Part shown: piece by piece, positions 13,483-26,307 of the stretch | How positions within the stretch are numbered: the first letter of the stretch is position 1 | Layout of the letters: each line of letters opens with the position of its first letter | NCBI GenBank assembly: GCA_013398295.1 | Contig: VZSF01006851.1 | Coordinates: forward strand, 310,001 to 374,000 | Length of the DNA: 64,000 bases | Direction of reading: 5' to 3' | From: Chionis minor | Lineage: Eukaryota; Chordata; Aves; Charadriiformes; Chionididae | Program-made: the position numbers and the translations under genes | Notes under the pieces: model-generated | Told to the model about the DNA's origin: nothing | The model's database searches: none | Seen by the model: only the letters and a program-made list of their open reading frames with translations

Positions 13483-16400
13483 ACTATTATACCTTGCCTC
13501 CCAGTTATGAGATTCTTAAACCTTTCTCTAAGACAGCCATCCCCACACTTTGGTGGAGACTTGGAACCACATGCTAGATGAATCTTTGCTCTGCTCCAGG
13601 ATGGCAGTTCTTGTCTTCTTGCTTTCTGTTGACTATAGGGATTTCTGCTGGAATGCAGATCACTTAATGAATCCCATACTAATGGAGAAGGGGTTCATCA
13701 TGATCATTCCTGAACCCGACAGGGTCTTCAAAAATTTTCCAAGAGAAAACAGGAAGCTGCCAAAAAGAAATGGACATCTCTGATCCAACAGTTGGCTCTT
13801 TTGTTTGAAACCAAGAAAAGCACCATTCAGGACTCTAATTGATTAAAATGGAGTGCAATTGCCAGAGCACCAATAATTGCTGGAAGAGGGCAACGGTCAC
13901 CCTAACGCGTTGTCACTTCAGAGGAAGCTGAGCACTAACAACCAATCAAGCAGCTTTAGTTAAAAGTAACCTTTTAATGACCCCTGATTTCTCCTTCAGG
14001 AAATGTTTTCTACACAATTTGTATTACATTTTCAATGCTAGCCTGTAAGTCCTTGAATACCTTATTTATTTTAAATCTTAAAATATGCAGAACTCTTTAC
14101 TGCACCATTCTGGTTGCACACTCTAAATACCTTACGACATGATTTCCAGATGAACCCCAGGAATTCTGCAGCTTGTCTAAATTTGTCCCATCCTTGCCGC
14201 TTGTTTGCAACAAAACTACTACTTTTGCTAACTCTTCTACAGCTGCCGTTAGTTTTACTTGCCTTGTTTTTCTTACTTACCCCCAATTAACTCAGACTCC
14301 CACTTGACTTAGTCTTACTTTTTCATTCACTCACGTGTAACATAATTCTTCCTTTCTCACAATGTTGTGTTCAGCATTGCAAGAATACTACTGCTTATCC
14401 CATAAACTTTATGTTTTCCTTACAGCCTGAAGGTTGGATTAACATATAAACCCTGGAATCACTGCTCCTATTTACAGAGGGGAAAAAAGGTATTGCACTT
14501 CAGGCTTTTTCAGTAAAGCTATGAGATGCAATACTGCTTCAGAAAAGCTGGTGCAAATAAAAAGCACTCAAAAGTATTTTTTTGGAAAATCTTACCATTT
14601 TTAAAAGGATTTCATGATCTGTGAAACATATCTACTCAGTAGGTTGTCTGGATTTTTCTTTCTCTCTTGTGCTAAACCCCCCCCGAAAGTCTGACACTAG
14701 CTTTACTTCGGTTTAGTGACACATTTTGTATGTCCAGTTATTCTGCTAAGTGACATACGCATATTGAAATAACTTTTTATAAACCACTAACCTATATTAC
14801 GAAGAAGAATAAAACCAAGACATATGCCTTGAGCATCCAACATCCCATGTTCTTGTATTTTCATACTTCAGATTGTGCCTTGGCTTTTTTTTGTTTCTTA
14901 CAGTGTCATCTAAACACATACTGTAAACACTTAAGACCAGGGACTGCCTTTTTATGTTGCCAAATCACCAGACACCTCTAGAATGCTGTATAAATATTAA
15001 ATTATACTAATTAATAAATCATCTCTTCACAAGTGAAAAGCAGAGTTCTGAGAAGCAATCTCACCCTGACAAGACATAATAAAATCCCATCCATGAAGAG
15101 GCCTGTAATTAAGTGGAAATGTCTGGAAACCCAGGGAAACCTTGAGAGGAAGGAAAGCATCTTAGGTGCAGTGAAACAGGATGGTCCCCAAATTACTCAT
15201 GGAGGTTTCCACCATGAGTAGGAGAGTACTTCACTGCTGCTGCCCTTCCCAACAGAAAGATCACTGTCAAAGCAGAGGTGACCCCGGAGCGAGAATAGGA
15301 CAAGAAGCCTTCCCATCCAAACAGGGAGGGAGAAGAACATGTCCATGCCCGTGAATTAGTGAATAGGTTGAAGGCAGCTAGCATCAGAGGAAGAGACTGG
15401 ATGAAACATCTCTCAGAGCTCTGAGAGAGAGGACAACTCACAGCTTCTAAGGGAGTGATATGATTCAATGAAGAAGGGTGGACAAAAGCATCTGAATTTA
15501 GGGGGCAGTATACTTGTCCTGGAGGAGGCAGACTCATCCACGTCATCAGCTTGCCCCAAACATCCTGCACGGTCGAAAATGGAGGCATGGTTGTGTGCTA
15601 GCCTACAGCAGATAAGTTATTTCAATACAACCAGACTGAAATAAGAGACAAAGGTCTCTGGGAAATATGGACAGAAGCACCTGTAGGGGAATTTTGGCTG
15701 AGTCTGCAGGTTGAGCATCTCCCCACCTACACAAAAGGGAGGGAATATAATTTTTGACTCGGGAAATAGAGTTTCGGTGTGAGTGCTTCTACCACCATTG
15801 CATGTGGTACCGTTGCCCAGGCTCTTGGTTGCTGCCTGTGGTTTGCCTCAGTTTCTCTGTATGCAGAGAAAAAAGATAGTGCATGTGCTAGTCTTTTGCT
15901 GGAAGGATTTTTAAAAGTGCAAAAAGACTTTTTTAGTCCTCTTATATCCTTGTTTCTCTGTTCCAGAAGACCACTCCAGGTTCTCTCCTTTCCTCTGTGA
16001 TCTTAAAATAGCATCAGATCCTTTTTCCTGTTGTTATCTCAATGGTATCAAAGTGGTGCATTCCCCTCTTCAGGACTCTCCTAAAGTTTTAGCTCCTTTT
16101 GTTAGCTGAGGTAGATGATGCATTTGGGATTCATTTTTAAGGTTCAAAAGCCTTTAGATCAAACATCTCTTTTCTTAGAACATCACACACCGTACTTCGT
16201 GTTGGGGAAAGGAGGGAATATTGGGCTACTGGAAATTCTCTGTATAAAGGGGATGCAGTCATTCTTCTGGGGTCAGAGTCCAGAGGATCTGAACTTTGTT
16301 CAGTCTCTCCCACTTGCAAAGAGGGAATCGGGAAACATAAACACCTACGAGATAAAAGCAAAACCTAACCCTAGAGAAACAAGCCTGGATATTTACCCCC

Positions 16401-17242
16401 ACTGGTCTAACTCTGGATTAGACCAATGTAACTCATCCTGGTGTCCACCAGCAGCTACTGCTGTTCATGCTACTGTGGAGGAACGGACCTATCATGTTAA
16501 GAACTGCCTTTGCAACAGAAAGCCTAAAAATCAGGTATGAAAGACACAGGGAAGGATATGGGATAACAAGACCATGTTATTTTACTGTGAGAAGAGCAGG
16601 AATCTCTATATGAGGGGGTGTAGTGGAGCACGTCAGGTATGTACATAAAATAAAAGGTTGTTGCAACAAACCCAGAATATTTTGCTAATCTTTGCTGAGA
16701 AATCAGCATGAAAAATTCATCATTGCAAAGTCAGCTGGCCCTGGCATGTCTGTTGCCCAATCTACTTGACCCAGACCATGATAAAAGGAAAGGCAAAAGA
16801 GATACTAGTTTCTGATGGACTTTCCCTTGAGAACCTGTTGCCAGAGGGGAAAGGTCTGACTCAGCAGAGGGTTTGCAGAACTCTGCAGCTGGGTATCTAT
16901 GGGGTGCACGCAGGCCTCTAGACCACGGGCCTCTACAGTTTTCCCTTCTGTGAGTTTCTCTCTTTCTTCTATTCTTTCTTCTATTCCTCATTCATTGCTT
17001 TGTAGGTCCAGCCAGCTGGGCTTTAGGTCCATTTAATCAAAGCTCTTGTAGCAATCTGGATCATCACAAACCTTGTAATTCTAATTTTAGTTGTGCTATC
17101 TTCTACCAGCATCACATTGGTGTCACTGAGTCTAGATATTGACTAGCTCAGTAAAGCCTAGTTTTCTTCTCCATCTCTCGGGGTGTTTAAAGGAAAACCT
17201 CATCAAAGCTGGAATGGGGAAGAAAAAACCTGACAAGCCAGG

Positions 17243-17320
17243 AACAAAACAAACAAACAAAAACCAAAACCAACCAAACAAACAAAAAACCCACAAACAA
17301 ACAACAAAAAAAGCAAAAAA
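17243..17320. repeat. CAAA-type simple repeat
   Basis: An interrupted run of CAAA, CAAAA and CCAAA units on the plus strand. The lysine/asparagine/threonine-rich frame and its hydrophobic antisense frame across this stretch come from the repeat and are not genes. Confidence 0.85.
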
Positions 17321-19302
17321 GAGGGAGCAAGGGCTGAGTCTTGAGCACCAAAGGTGAGACTTGAGCAATGAACTCCCTCCACCTGCTCTTCAGACTAGTG
17401 TTTGCGTGAGTATATGACACCACGCTGCAGCCTCTTGCCTGCTCTGTGATTCATCTGTAGATCTTGATTTGACAGAGGACAGCAGGAGAGATGCTGTAGC
17501 ATTGGGCTGCAGCCAGGCAACATCTCCCTTTTTGTGGGACCCAGTCCTCAAAGCCACGATTCTCTGCTGCAGCCAATGCCAGGCTCCTTACCTAGGCATA
17601 GTGCAGCCTCCTTTGGGACTTTCACATGCTAGAATTGGATAAATTTCAGAAGTCAGAGGGCAGAATGATCAGTAGGGAGTGTAGGTAGATACTTACACAA
17701 ACATCATCTGACAGAGAGGAGAATGGTGTCTTCTGCTTTCAGAGAAAGCAGCTGGAATCAAGCCCGGAAATTTTCAGCAGCTATCATAACTCAGCCACAC
17801 TGCACGGAAACCTAAAGACGTAAAAATGCTACAGTATTAAAATGAAAGAAGTGCAGCAGTTTGGGTTAAAATTGTGCTGGGAATCTCAATGTTATATTCT
17901 TTAGCTCTATGTGTGCTTCAGCTCACAGCCACAATGTATTAACTGTGGTTTTCCACAGATAAGTCTCTTAGAAGGGGTTCAGCATAGTGGTAACATGTAC
18001 AAGTCCTCCCTCCAAAAGCGAGATCTGTAGTCGATCCTTGGAAAAGTATGTCCTTCCCAGTGGCTTTTTTGAGAACTTTTCATTTGGATCCATGGGCAGC
18101 ACATAGCTTGCATCCTTTCAGCTGGTCGCTCTGACAGTGGTCTGTATTGTCATGTGTGATGCAGTATCACTATATCCGAAGTCCTTATGTTTCCTGCTCT
18201 CTTAAAGAGATGCTATTTGCCTTCTCCGAGTGGATGTATTTCAATGGTGAGAGCATAGATCATAATACAAAGAAGGTGAAACTGTCCACTGCTCCGTGCT
18301 TTTCTGTAACCGGTTGCACTCCTGCAAGGTGGGTATGGACGGCTGCCAGATCTTAGTGGTTGTCTTTAACGCCCTTATTATATAGGTTATTATGATAGTT
18401 ACAAGGCAATGAAACTATCAGACATATATATCAGCTTAGGGCTGCACATGTACTTCAAGAACCAGTTTAACAATAGCTTGTGCCTATGCATTTGATGAAG
18501 CGTTCAAAAGTATACTTTGAAAGAAAAGAAAATACAGAATAGGCATGAGCGTTTGCTGTTAAAAGTCACTGTGATTCTGTTTGCTGCAGCGGTGTTGGGT
18601 AAATTTACATGGAGACTATCTGATGCGGGGAGCTGGTGGCTAGCAGAATAGTATGAAACAATTATATTGATGTTATCACTCCAACAATATTTTAGAGACA
18701 AAAGACGAAAGGGCAGAGAGTCTTTAAGAAGATGCTTTATCTTCATGGTATAAGACTATTGCAGTCTACAACTAGGGTACCATAATATGCTTGGTAAGCA
18801 TATTTTTGCCTTTTTAGGGTGGTCAAAGATCATTTGCTCCTTGCAGTAACTTACCAAAAGGAATCTAGAAGCACAGAATACTAAATTATCAGTATAGTAC
18901 AAAGTTATGTATTATTTACAAGCACAGTGTGAGCTGTCAGGTCAGTTAAATCAATTATTCACCATTTGTTCAATTTAGCTTTGTATAAATCTTCATTTTC
19001 TCACTCAGCAAATTCCAAATTTACTACAAAGCCTTATGCCGTATCTGTAATGAGAACAGACTGAAAAGTATAAAAACACAGACAGCTTACTAAATTTACA
19101 AGCAATTGCTTGAAAATAATGATCAATGTCTACACTTTGCTTTATTTTATCTGGAGTGTGATTTTTGTGCATAAATCATACATGATATACATATAAATCT
19201 ACATCTTGAGATAGAAGGATTCAATTCCATCCATTTTTTCACTGTTACATACAGTAACAGATTAAGACATTCCCATAAGGACTGAGTGACTGAGTAGAGG
19301 AG

Positions 19303-19440
19303 GGATTCACAGACTTTTAAGGCTAGAGAGGACCATTACAGACTGTGACCTCTTGGATCACATACACCATAAAACTTCACTCAGAAACAACTGCAACAAG
19401 CCCATGTCTTCTGACTGAAATAGACCCTATTAGAAGAACT
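19303..19440 (-). mobile_element. Ancient amniote CR1 3'-end remnant, minus strand
   Basis: The block GATTCACAGACTTTTAAGGC, AGAGAGGACCATTACAGAC and ATAAAACTTCACTCAG matches, in order, the widespread old amniote CR1-type 3' sequence whose typical form reads TTTAAGGCCAGAAGGGACCA. It is heavily diverged and lacks a tail. The identification is from memory of the family. Confidence 0.55.
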
Positions 19441-20617
19441 TATTTTTTTCCCTAAGTTGGCCATAAGTTGCTGCTTCACATCAGTGGAAATATGTGTATA
19501 GGCCAAGGTAAAACAATTTAATTTGTTTACTTGTGTAACCAGAGAGCCAACAGTCCGACTAGATCCAAAGTCTGATCTGTTGCATGATGTACAACTGGAA
19601 TGCTTTGCTAGGAAAAGTTATTTGCATTCAAGATTTACGTTCAGGGAGCATGGAAATTGTGAGATTATCTACCTTACCTGTGCACTTCAACTTTGCCCAA
19701 GAAAAAAACCTCAGCTGAGAAGTTAATTTAATTTCTCTTTTTTCCATGCCTGGCCTTTCCTGACTGGACCCTGGCTATGGCAATGGCTTGGGAAAAGGGA
19801 AGAAATAATGCATGAAAACAACCGATTTATTGCTTTATTGATTAAAAATCATTATTCATTAGCTGATAAATGGGAACTGGCCATATATACTTGTAGTGTC
19901 TCACTTCTGAAGCAAAGTAAGTTGGCTCAAACCACACAAAAGCTCAGATATAAGGCTAGTCTGCTTTTTTGCAGTGGTCATTCCTCACTGATTTCTGTAG
20001 TTGTCATTGTTTTATTCACTGAAAAGTGTACAATGAGGCTGCAGGTGTACTAAAAGAGATTTTTTTCCTCTTTCCTGTCTGTACTTCTCTCTTGAGCACA
20101 GAATTCTGTTATGAGAAAATATTAAATCAGACCTCCCTTTTTCCTGACTACATCCAAAATTTGAGATTAAGAGAATTCTTCAAAGGAGTAATCATAAGAA
20201 GGTCCAGATTCTGGTTTTATTACCTCATTGTAGGATGAAGTTCTACCCCCAGCTGCCTCAGACAAAAGGTTTCCAGGTCTACGTGCACTGAATTAGGCTT
20301 ACACAGCTGAATTGTCTTCATGGAGCATGGCTGTCCTCACAAACTACCCTTGCCACTGGGTGCTTTGAAAGCAAATTGTGTTGCTTTGAGTAGAAAATGG
20401 AAGCAAACCTGGCATTAAGCAGAAATATTATAACATTTATACAATTATACAATTATGACATTATAACAGATAAATTATTACACTTGATTGGTATTTCATT
20501 TTATCCAAGAGTTTAGAGAGTGTGAAACAAGCAAACTATATAATCTCCTTGGTCATCTGTCTTTAAAGATGGATTAAAGAGGACATGTCAAAAAAAGGTG
20601 ATACGAGTTTAGCTGAA
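19441..20617. other. Unique non-coding sequence
   Basis: No repeat family or gene recognised. A minus-strand segment at about 19675-19713 has an acceptor-like CTTCTCAG and a strong donor (CAG before GTAAGG) and is open, but it is only about 13 codons long, so I do not call it. There is a small ATTATAC-rich patch at about 20430-20480. Confidence 0.45.
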
Positions 20618-21940
20618 GAATGGATATGATCCTCCTAGAAGCTATGCTGAGGCACATGGAGGACAGGGAGGTGATTTGAGACAGCCAGCATGGTTTCACC
20701 AAGGGCAAATCCTGCCTGACCAACCCAGTGGCCTTTGATGATGGAGTGACCTCAGTGGACAAGGGAAGAGCTACAGATGTCATCTCTCTGGACTTCTCCA
20801 AGGCCTTTCACACATTGCCCCACAATATCCTTCTCTCTAAATTAGAGAGATATGGATTTGATGGGTTTGACTGTTCGGTGGATGAGGAATTGGCTGGATG
20901 GTCACATCCAGAGGGTAGTGGTCAATGGCTCCATGTCCAGATGCAGATAGGTGACAAGTGGTATCTGTCAGGGGTCTGTATTGGGACCAGTACTGTTCAG
21001 TATCTCCATCAACGACACCGACAGTGGGATGGAGTGCACCCTCAGCAAATTTGCAGGTATCACCAAGCTGAGTGGTGCAGCTGGCACACCTGAGGGACAA
21101 GATACCATCCAGAAGGACCTGCACAGCCTTCAGAAGTGGGCCCATGTGAACCTCGTGAGGTTTGACAAGGCCATGTGCAGGGTCCTGCACCTGGGCTGGG
21201 GCAACCCACACTATCAATACAGGCTGGGAGATGAAGGGATCAAGAGCAGCCCTGCCGAGAGGGACTTGGGAGTACTGGTGGATGAAAAGCTGGATGTGAG
21301 CTGACAATGTATGCTCACAGACTAGAAGGCTAACCATATCCTGGGCTGCATCAAAAGAAGCGTGGCCATCAGGTTGAGGGAGGTGTTTCTGCCCCTCTGC
21401 TCCACGCTGGTGAGCCCCATCTGGGGTACTGTGTCCAGCTCTGGAGTCCTCAGCACAGGAAAGACATAGACCCGATGGAGTCGGTCCAGAGGAGGACCAC
21501 AAAAATGATCAGAGAGCTAGAACACCTCTGCTATGAGGACAGGCTGAGGGAGTTGGGGTTGTTCAGCCTGGAGAAGGGAAGGCTCCAGGGAAATGATATA
21601 ACAGCCTTCCAGTACTTAAAGGGGGCTTAGAAGAAAGGTAGGGACAAACTTTTTAGCAGTGCCTGTTGCAATAGAACAAGGGGTAATGGCTTTAAACTAA
21701 AAGAGGGTAGATTCAGACTAGATCTAAGGCAGAAATTTTTTACACTGAGGGTGGTGAAACACTGGCCCAGGTTGCCCAGAGAGGTGGTAGATGTCCCATC
21801 CCCGAAAACATTGAAGGTCAGGTTGGGTGGGGCTCTGGGCAACATGATCTAGTCCTGCTCATTGCAGGAGGGTTGGACTAGATGACCTTTAAAGGTCCCT
21901 TCCAACTCAAACTGTTCTATGATTCTATTACTCTGTGATT
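20618..21940 (+). mobile_element. CR1 LINE, long 5'-truncated copy with broken reverse transcriptase
   Basis: Starts inside ORF2 just upstream of the reverse-transcriptase core and runs to the 3' tail (GATTCTATTACTCTGTGATT). Motif A is visible as [13 protein letters not shown] at about 20790-20820. A frameshift follows near 20870. Motif B appears as [13 protein letters not shown] in the next frame, and the catalytic FADD site reads FAGI, so both active-site aspartates are lost. A stop at about 21302 cuts the C-terminal region. The copy cannot encode an active enzyme. From 20815 onward it is repeated exactly in the next 2.2 kb. Confidence 0.92.
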
Positions 21941-23071
21941 TTCAAATTCCTTCTATTTATGAATATCTCAATTTCTATCATTCCCCAAGGCCCCTTGCCA
22001 CCCAGAATGACATTTTTTGAAGCAAGGATGATTTTGTGTCTCTACAGTAAGTGAGGATGGTTGGACACCACCTGAATAGAAGCAACAGGAGTTCAGTCTT
22101 TCTATACTGCAGAGCAAGTAGATCTTGCCAAAGGTGAGAGATGGGCTGCTTGCTTTTGAGAAACCAGAATATAGGAAGAGATTTCTTGCTCCATACCAAA
22201 AGAAAGCTGGAGGCAAGATTCAAAGTGGTTGCTCTTCAAGGTGTTTCTGTGAATTGTCAGCCTGTCCTTGTGCTTGGCTGGACTAAAAAGCATCAATAGG
22301 GATGAGCCATCACTGCTACAGAACAGGCTACTCTCAGTGTCACACAGTTATCACCTTACAGGGTGACAGATTGAAACTTGGATCAGCAGTTACATAAGTT
22401 ACAGATGTACACTTGGAAAATATGACTCAATACAGGGTTGGACAGGCCTTTTGGAAGAGCTGTTGGGTATTGAAAATTCATGAGACCCTCTAGGTTTTCT
22501 AGAAGAGTCTGGTGTAGAGAGAGGTGTTCAACTTAAAGATTGGCTGATGTTCTGTATCACTATGTCAGTGACTTCCTATTCCTGAGTAGCCACTTACTTG
22601 CTCTGTGCCTTTAATTTCCTCATCAATAAGGACACACTGTCTCTAAAATGTAACTATGTAATATCTATAAAGTGTTTTTAAATATACTTTAATAAATTTT
22701 ACATTTATCTGTTTTTAAACCTAGGGTATTTGGAAGAAAAAAAAATACATTAGACATCCCAACAAAATATCAAAAGCCACCCTCAGAAAAATGGTTTCCT
22801 GAAATTGTTAATTCTTCAAAAGCCCATCAGTTTAGTTAGTTATTGAAGACAGTTGCTCCAGAGAGGCCTCCTGCGAGATTTTTATCCCATGGAAATTACC
22901 ACATCAAAATACGTTGCAAGTCTGACATCTTTTCCCTGTCTATCCATGCAAGAATGCAATCGAAGAAAAAATTAAATTAAACATTTATGACAGAAACTGT
23001 TTGAAAGCTGAGATAGTAGCTAGTACTAATGTGCCAACTTTCCAGTCTGGTACCTTGCAGACAAGCTTTGT
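20815..23071. repeat. First copy of an apparently exact 2,257-bp direct duplication
   Basis: This stretch and 23073-25329 share the same bases at a constant offset of 2,258. They cover the CR1 3' part, the downstream unique sequence and an L2/MIR-like remnant. I compared the two copies line by line and saw no difference. The only base between the copies is a single N at 23072. Confidence 0.95.
22555..22700 (+). mobile_element. Probable ancient L2/MIR-like remnant
   Basis: The sequence CACTTACTTGCTCTGTGCCT, TTTCCTCATCAATAAGG and TATCTATAAAGTGTTTT resembles the conserved 3' parts of L2/MIR-type elements (CTCTGTGCCTCAGTTTCC, then TATATAAAGTGCTTTG). It is diverged, and it appears again at 24813-24958 in the second duplicate copy. 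Confidence 0.45.
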
Positions 23072-23072
23072 N
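23072..23072. other. Single-N assembly join
   Basis: One N sits exactly between the two identical 2,257-bp copies. In short-read scaffolds this is how overlapping contig ends that were placed side by side but not merged are often written. Confidence 0.85.
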
Positions 23073-25329
23073 TTGCCCCACAATATCCTTCTCTCTAAAT
23101 TAGAGAGATATGGATTTGATGGGTTTGACTGTTCGGTGGATGAGGAATTGGCTGGATGGTCACATCCAGAGGGTAGTGGTCAATGGCTCCATGTCCAGAT
23201 GCAGATAGGTGACAAGTGGTATCTGTCAGGGGTCTGTATTGGGACCAGTACTGTTCAGTATCTCCATCAACGACACCGACAGTGGGATGGAGTGCACCCT
23301 CAGCAAATTTGCAGGTATCACCAAGCTGAGTGGTGCAGCTGGCACACCTGAGGGACAAGATACCATCCAGAAGGACCTGCACAGCCTTCAGAAGTGGGCC
23401 CATGTGAACCTCGTGAGGTTTGACAAGGCCATGTGCAGGGTCCTGCACCTGGGCTGGGGCAACCCACACTATCAATACAGGCTGGGAGATGAAGGGATCA
23501 AGAGCAGCCCTGCCGAGAGGGACTTGGGAGTACTGGTGGATGAAAAGCTGGATGTGAGCTGACAATGTATGCTCACAGACTAGAAGGCTAACCATATCCT
23601 GGGCTGCATCAAAAGAAGCGTGGCCATCAGGTTGAGGGAGGTGTTTCTGCCCCTCTGCTCCACGCTGGTGAGCCCCATCTGGGGTACTGTGTCCAGCTCT
23701 GGAGTCCTCAGCACAGGAAAGACATAGACCCGATGGAGTCGGTCCAGAGGAGGACCACAAAAATGATCAGAGAGCTAGAACACCTCTGCTATGAGGACAG
23801 GCTGAGGGAGTTGGGGTTGTTCAGCCTGGAGAAGGGAAGGCTCCAGGGAAATGATATAACAGCCTTCCAGTACTTAAAGGGGGCTTAGAAGAAAGGTAGG
23901 GACAAACTTTTTAGCAGTGCCTGTTGCAATAGAACAAGGGGTAATGGCTTTAAACTAAAAGAGGGTAGATTCAGACTAGATCTAAGGCAGAAATTTTTTA
24001 CACTGAGGGTGGTGAAACACTGGCCCAGGTTGCCCAGAGAGGTGGTAGATGTCCCATCCCCGAAAACATTGAAGGTCAGGTTGGGTGGGGCTCTGGGCAA
24101 CATGATCTAGTCCTGCTCATTGCAGGAGGGTTGGACTAGATGACCTTTAAAGGTCCCTTCCAACTCAAACTGTTCTATGATTCTATTACTCTGTGATTTT
24201 CAAATTCCTTCTATTTATGAATATCTCAATTTCTATCATTCCCCAAGGCCCCTTGCCACCCAGAATGACATTTTTTGAAGCAAGGATGATTTTGTGTCTC
24301 TACAGTAAGTGAGGATGGTTGGACACCACCTGAATAGAAGCAACAGGAGTTCAGTCTTTCTATACTGCAGAGCAAGTAGATCTTGCCAAAGGTGAGAGAT
24401 GGGCTGCTTGCTTTTGAGAAACCAGAATATAGGAAGAGATTTCTTGCTCCATACCAAAAGAAAGCTGGAGGCAAGATTCAAAGTGGTTGCTCTTCAAGGT
24501 GTTTCTGTGAATTGTCAGCCTGTCCTTGTGCTTGGCTGGACTAAAAAGCATCAATAGGGATGAGCCATCACTGCTACAGAACAGGCTACTCTCAGTGTCA
24601 CACAGTTATCACCTTACAGGGTGACAGATTGAAACTTGGATCAGCAGTTACATAAGTTACAGATGTACACTTGGAAAATATGACTCAATACAGGGTTGGA
24701 CAGGCCTTTTGGAAGAGCTGTTGGGTATTGAAAATTCATGAGACCCTCTAGGTTTTCTAGAAGAGTCTGGTGTAGAGAGAGGTGTTCAACTTAAAGATTG
24801 GCTGATGTTCTGTATCACTATGTCAGTGACTTCCTATTCCTGAGTAGCCACTTACTTGCTCTGTGCCTTTAATTTCCTCATCAATAAGGACACACTGTCT
24901 CTAAAATGTAACTATGTAATATCTATAAAGTGTTTTTAAATATACTTTAATAAATTTTACATTTATCTGTTTTTAAACCTAGGGTATTTGGAAGAAAAAA
25001 AAATACATTAGACATCCCAACAAAATATCAAAAGCCACCCTCAGAAAAATGGTTTCCTGAAATTGTTAATTCTTCAAAAGCCCATCAGTTTAGTTAGTTA
25101 TTGAAGACAGTTGCTCCAGAGAGGCCTCCTGCGAGATTTTTATCCCATGGAAATTACCACATCAAAATACGTTGCAAGTCTGACATCTTTTCCCTGTCTA
25201 TCCATGCAAGAATGCAATCGAAGAAAAAATTAAATTAAACATTTATGACAGAAACTGTTTGAAAGCTGAGATAGTAGCTAGTACTAATGTGCCAACTTTC
25301 CAGTCTGGTACCTTGCAGACAAGCTTTGT
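23073..25329. repeat. Second copy of the 2,257-bp direct duplication
   Basis: Identical, as far as I can read, to 20815-23071. It begins mid-CR1 at TTGCCCCACAATATCC with no CR1 5' part of its own, and ends at AAGCTTTGT before the sequence continues as unique DNA. The CR1 part of this copy spans about 23073-24198 and carries the same frameshift and the same FAGI substitution. Confidence 0.95.
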
Positions 25330-26215
25330 CCCTGACTGTTCTAAGTTCCTTGGCTATTTAAAAAGCATTGTTATTGAGAAAACAACCCTTGTTACTTAGG
25401 TAGGAATTGATTCCTTCCCTGTCACTTCTAAAAATGACTCTTTCTCTTTTTTTTTTTTTTTTTTTAAGGGGCAAAATCAAAAAATGTTGAAGGATGCACT
25501 GTGTTGTGTAGCCAAAGGAGAAACTGGCCTATAGCCTCAGTGTTGATTATGGGACGAGCAGTCCCTCAAAATCCTCTTAAAAAATGAGCATACCTGGCTT
25601 GTTAAACCTACAGCCATTTTTTCAGCTGTTTCTCTGGTACAATATTAGTAGAAATACGTGCAGTCTAACACTGTTTATTGGTTGCTATTGAGCTTCTTGG
25701 TGAAAGTCAGAAGAATGGCTTTTAAAACAGCTGTCTTGGATGCTGCTGGGTCAGTGGGAGAAATTATCTCCAGCAAAAAGCTTCCCAAAAATAACAACAC
25801 AGTCCTGGCTACTGTTTCAGCCCGGGTTTCTTTAGTTCAAATATCTGGAGCAATCCAGAAAAGATAACCCACACCATGACCCAGCCCAAAGATTGTCACC
25901 CTCCAGTGGTTTTTAAATTCCGCTTTGGCAACTGGCAGCATGGACTTGTTTCAAGTTCCAAGGATGGAGCAGAGGGGAAAAGATAGTTGTGTCATTGCTC
26001 CCATTTGAAAGGCAACTTATCATTCTCTGCCTCTTTAATAGATGCAGCTTTGATGGAGATGAAAAAATGATCTTGGATACTTGGACTATGACCATTAGGA
26101 AGCATTGGAATCAAGAGAGGCTTTCCAAGCAAAGGCTTGACGAGCAGCCATTTAAGACTTTCAGTTGTCTTCCTGTCTTTTAAAGAAGAAGAAGTATCTC
26201 TGTAACGGATGATTT
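25330..26215. other. Unique non-coding sequence with a T19 run
   Basis: Contains a 19-base poly-T at 25447-25465. No gene or interspersed repeat recognised. Confidence 0.5.
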
Positions 26216-26243
26216 TACACACACACACATACACACACACACA
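26216..26243. repeat. CA dinucleotide microsatellite
   Basis: About 14 AC units with one T interruption, followed by a C6 run and then the 40-N gap. The true length is unknown because the assembly breaks here. Confidence 0.92.
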
Positions 26244-26249
26244 CCCCCC

Positions 26250-26289
26250 NNNNNNNNNNNNNNNNNNNNNNNNNNNNNNNNNNNNNNNN
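26250..26289. other. Assembly gap (40 N)
   Basis: Forty N between a CA microsatellite with a C run and an A18 run (26290-26307). The gap lies in low-complexity DNA, which explains the break. Confidence 0.98.
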
Positions 26290-26307
26290 AAAAAAAAAAA
26301 AAAAAAA

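Larger units (their letters stand above)
6889..19302. other. Long unique non-coding stretch with simple repeats
   Basis: About 12 kb without a recognisable gene or interspersed repeat. Visible features are a polypyrimidine/polypurine mirror-like patch (about 9890-9965), a 9-bp-stem hairpin (10712-10734), AT-rich simple sequence (11287-11338), a TTTTC run, a GAGGA-type run and a CAAA-type repeat, some listed separately. A few open segments are flanked by usable splice signals, for example 11444-11497 (18 codons) and a short minus-strand one at about 17593-17629. None is distinguishable from chance. Confidence 0.45.

Noticed and set aside
17132..17423. Hydrophobic minus-strand frames and a Lys-rich plus-strand frame
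   Set aside because: Created by the CAAA-type simple repeat.
20837..21502. 221-codon minus-strand open frame (and its copy at 23095-23760)
   Set aside because: It is antisense to CR1 ORF2, whose coding-strand motifs are clear. Not a gene.
20815..25329. A genuine recent tandem duplication
   Set aside because: The N exactly at the copy boundary and the absence of differences fit an unmerged contig overlap better.
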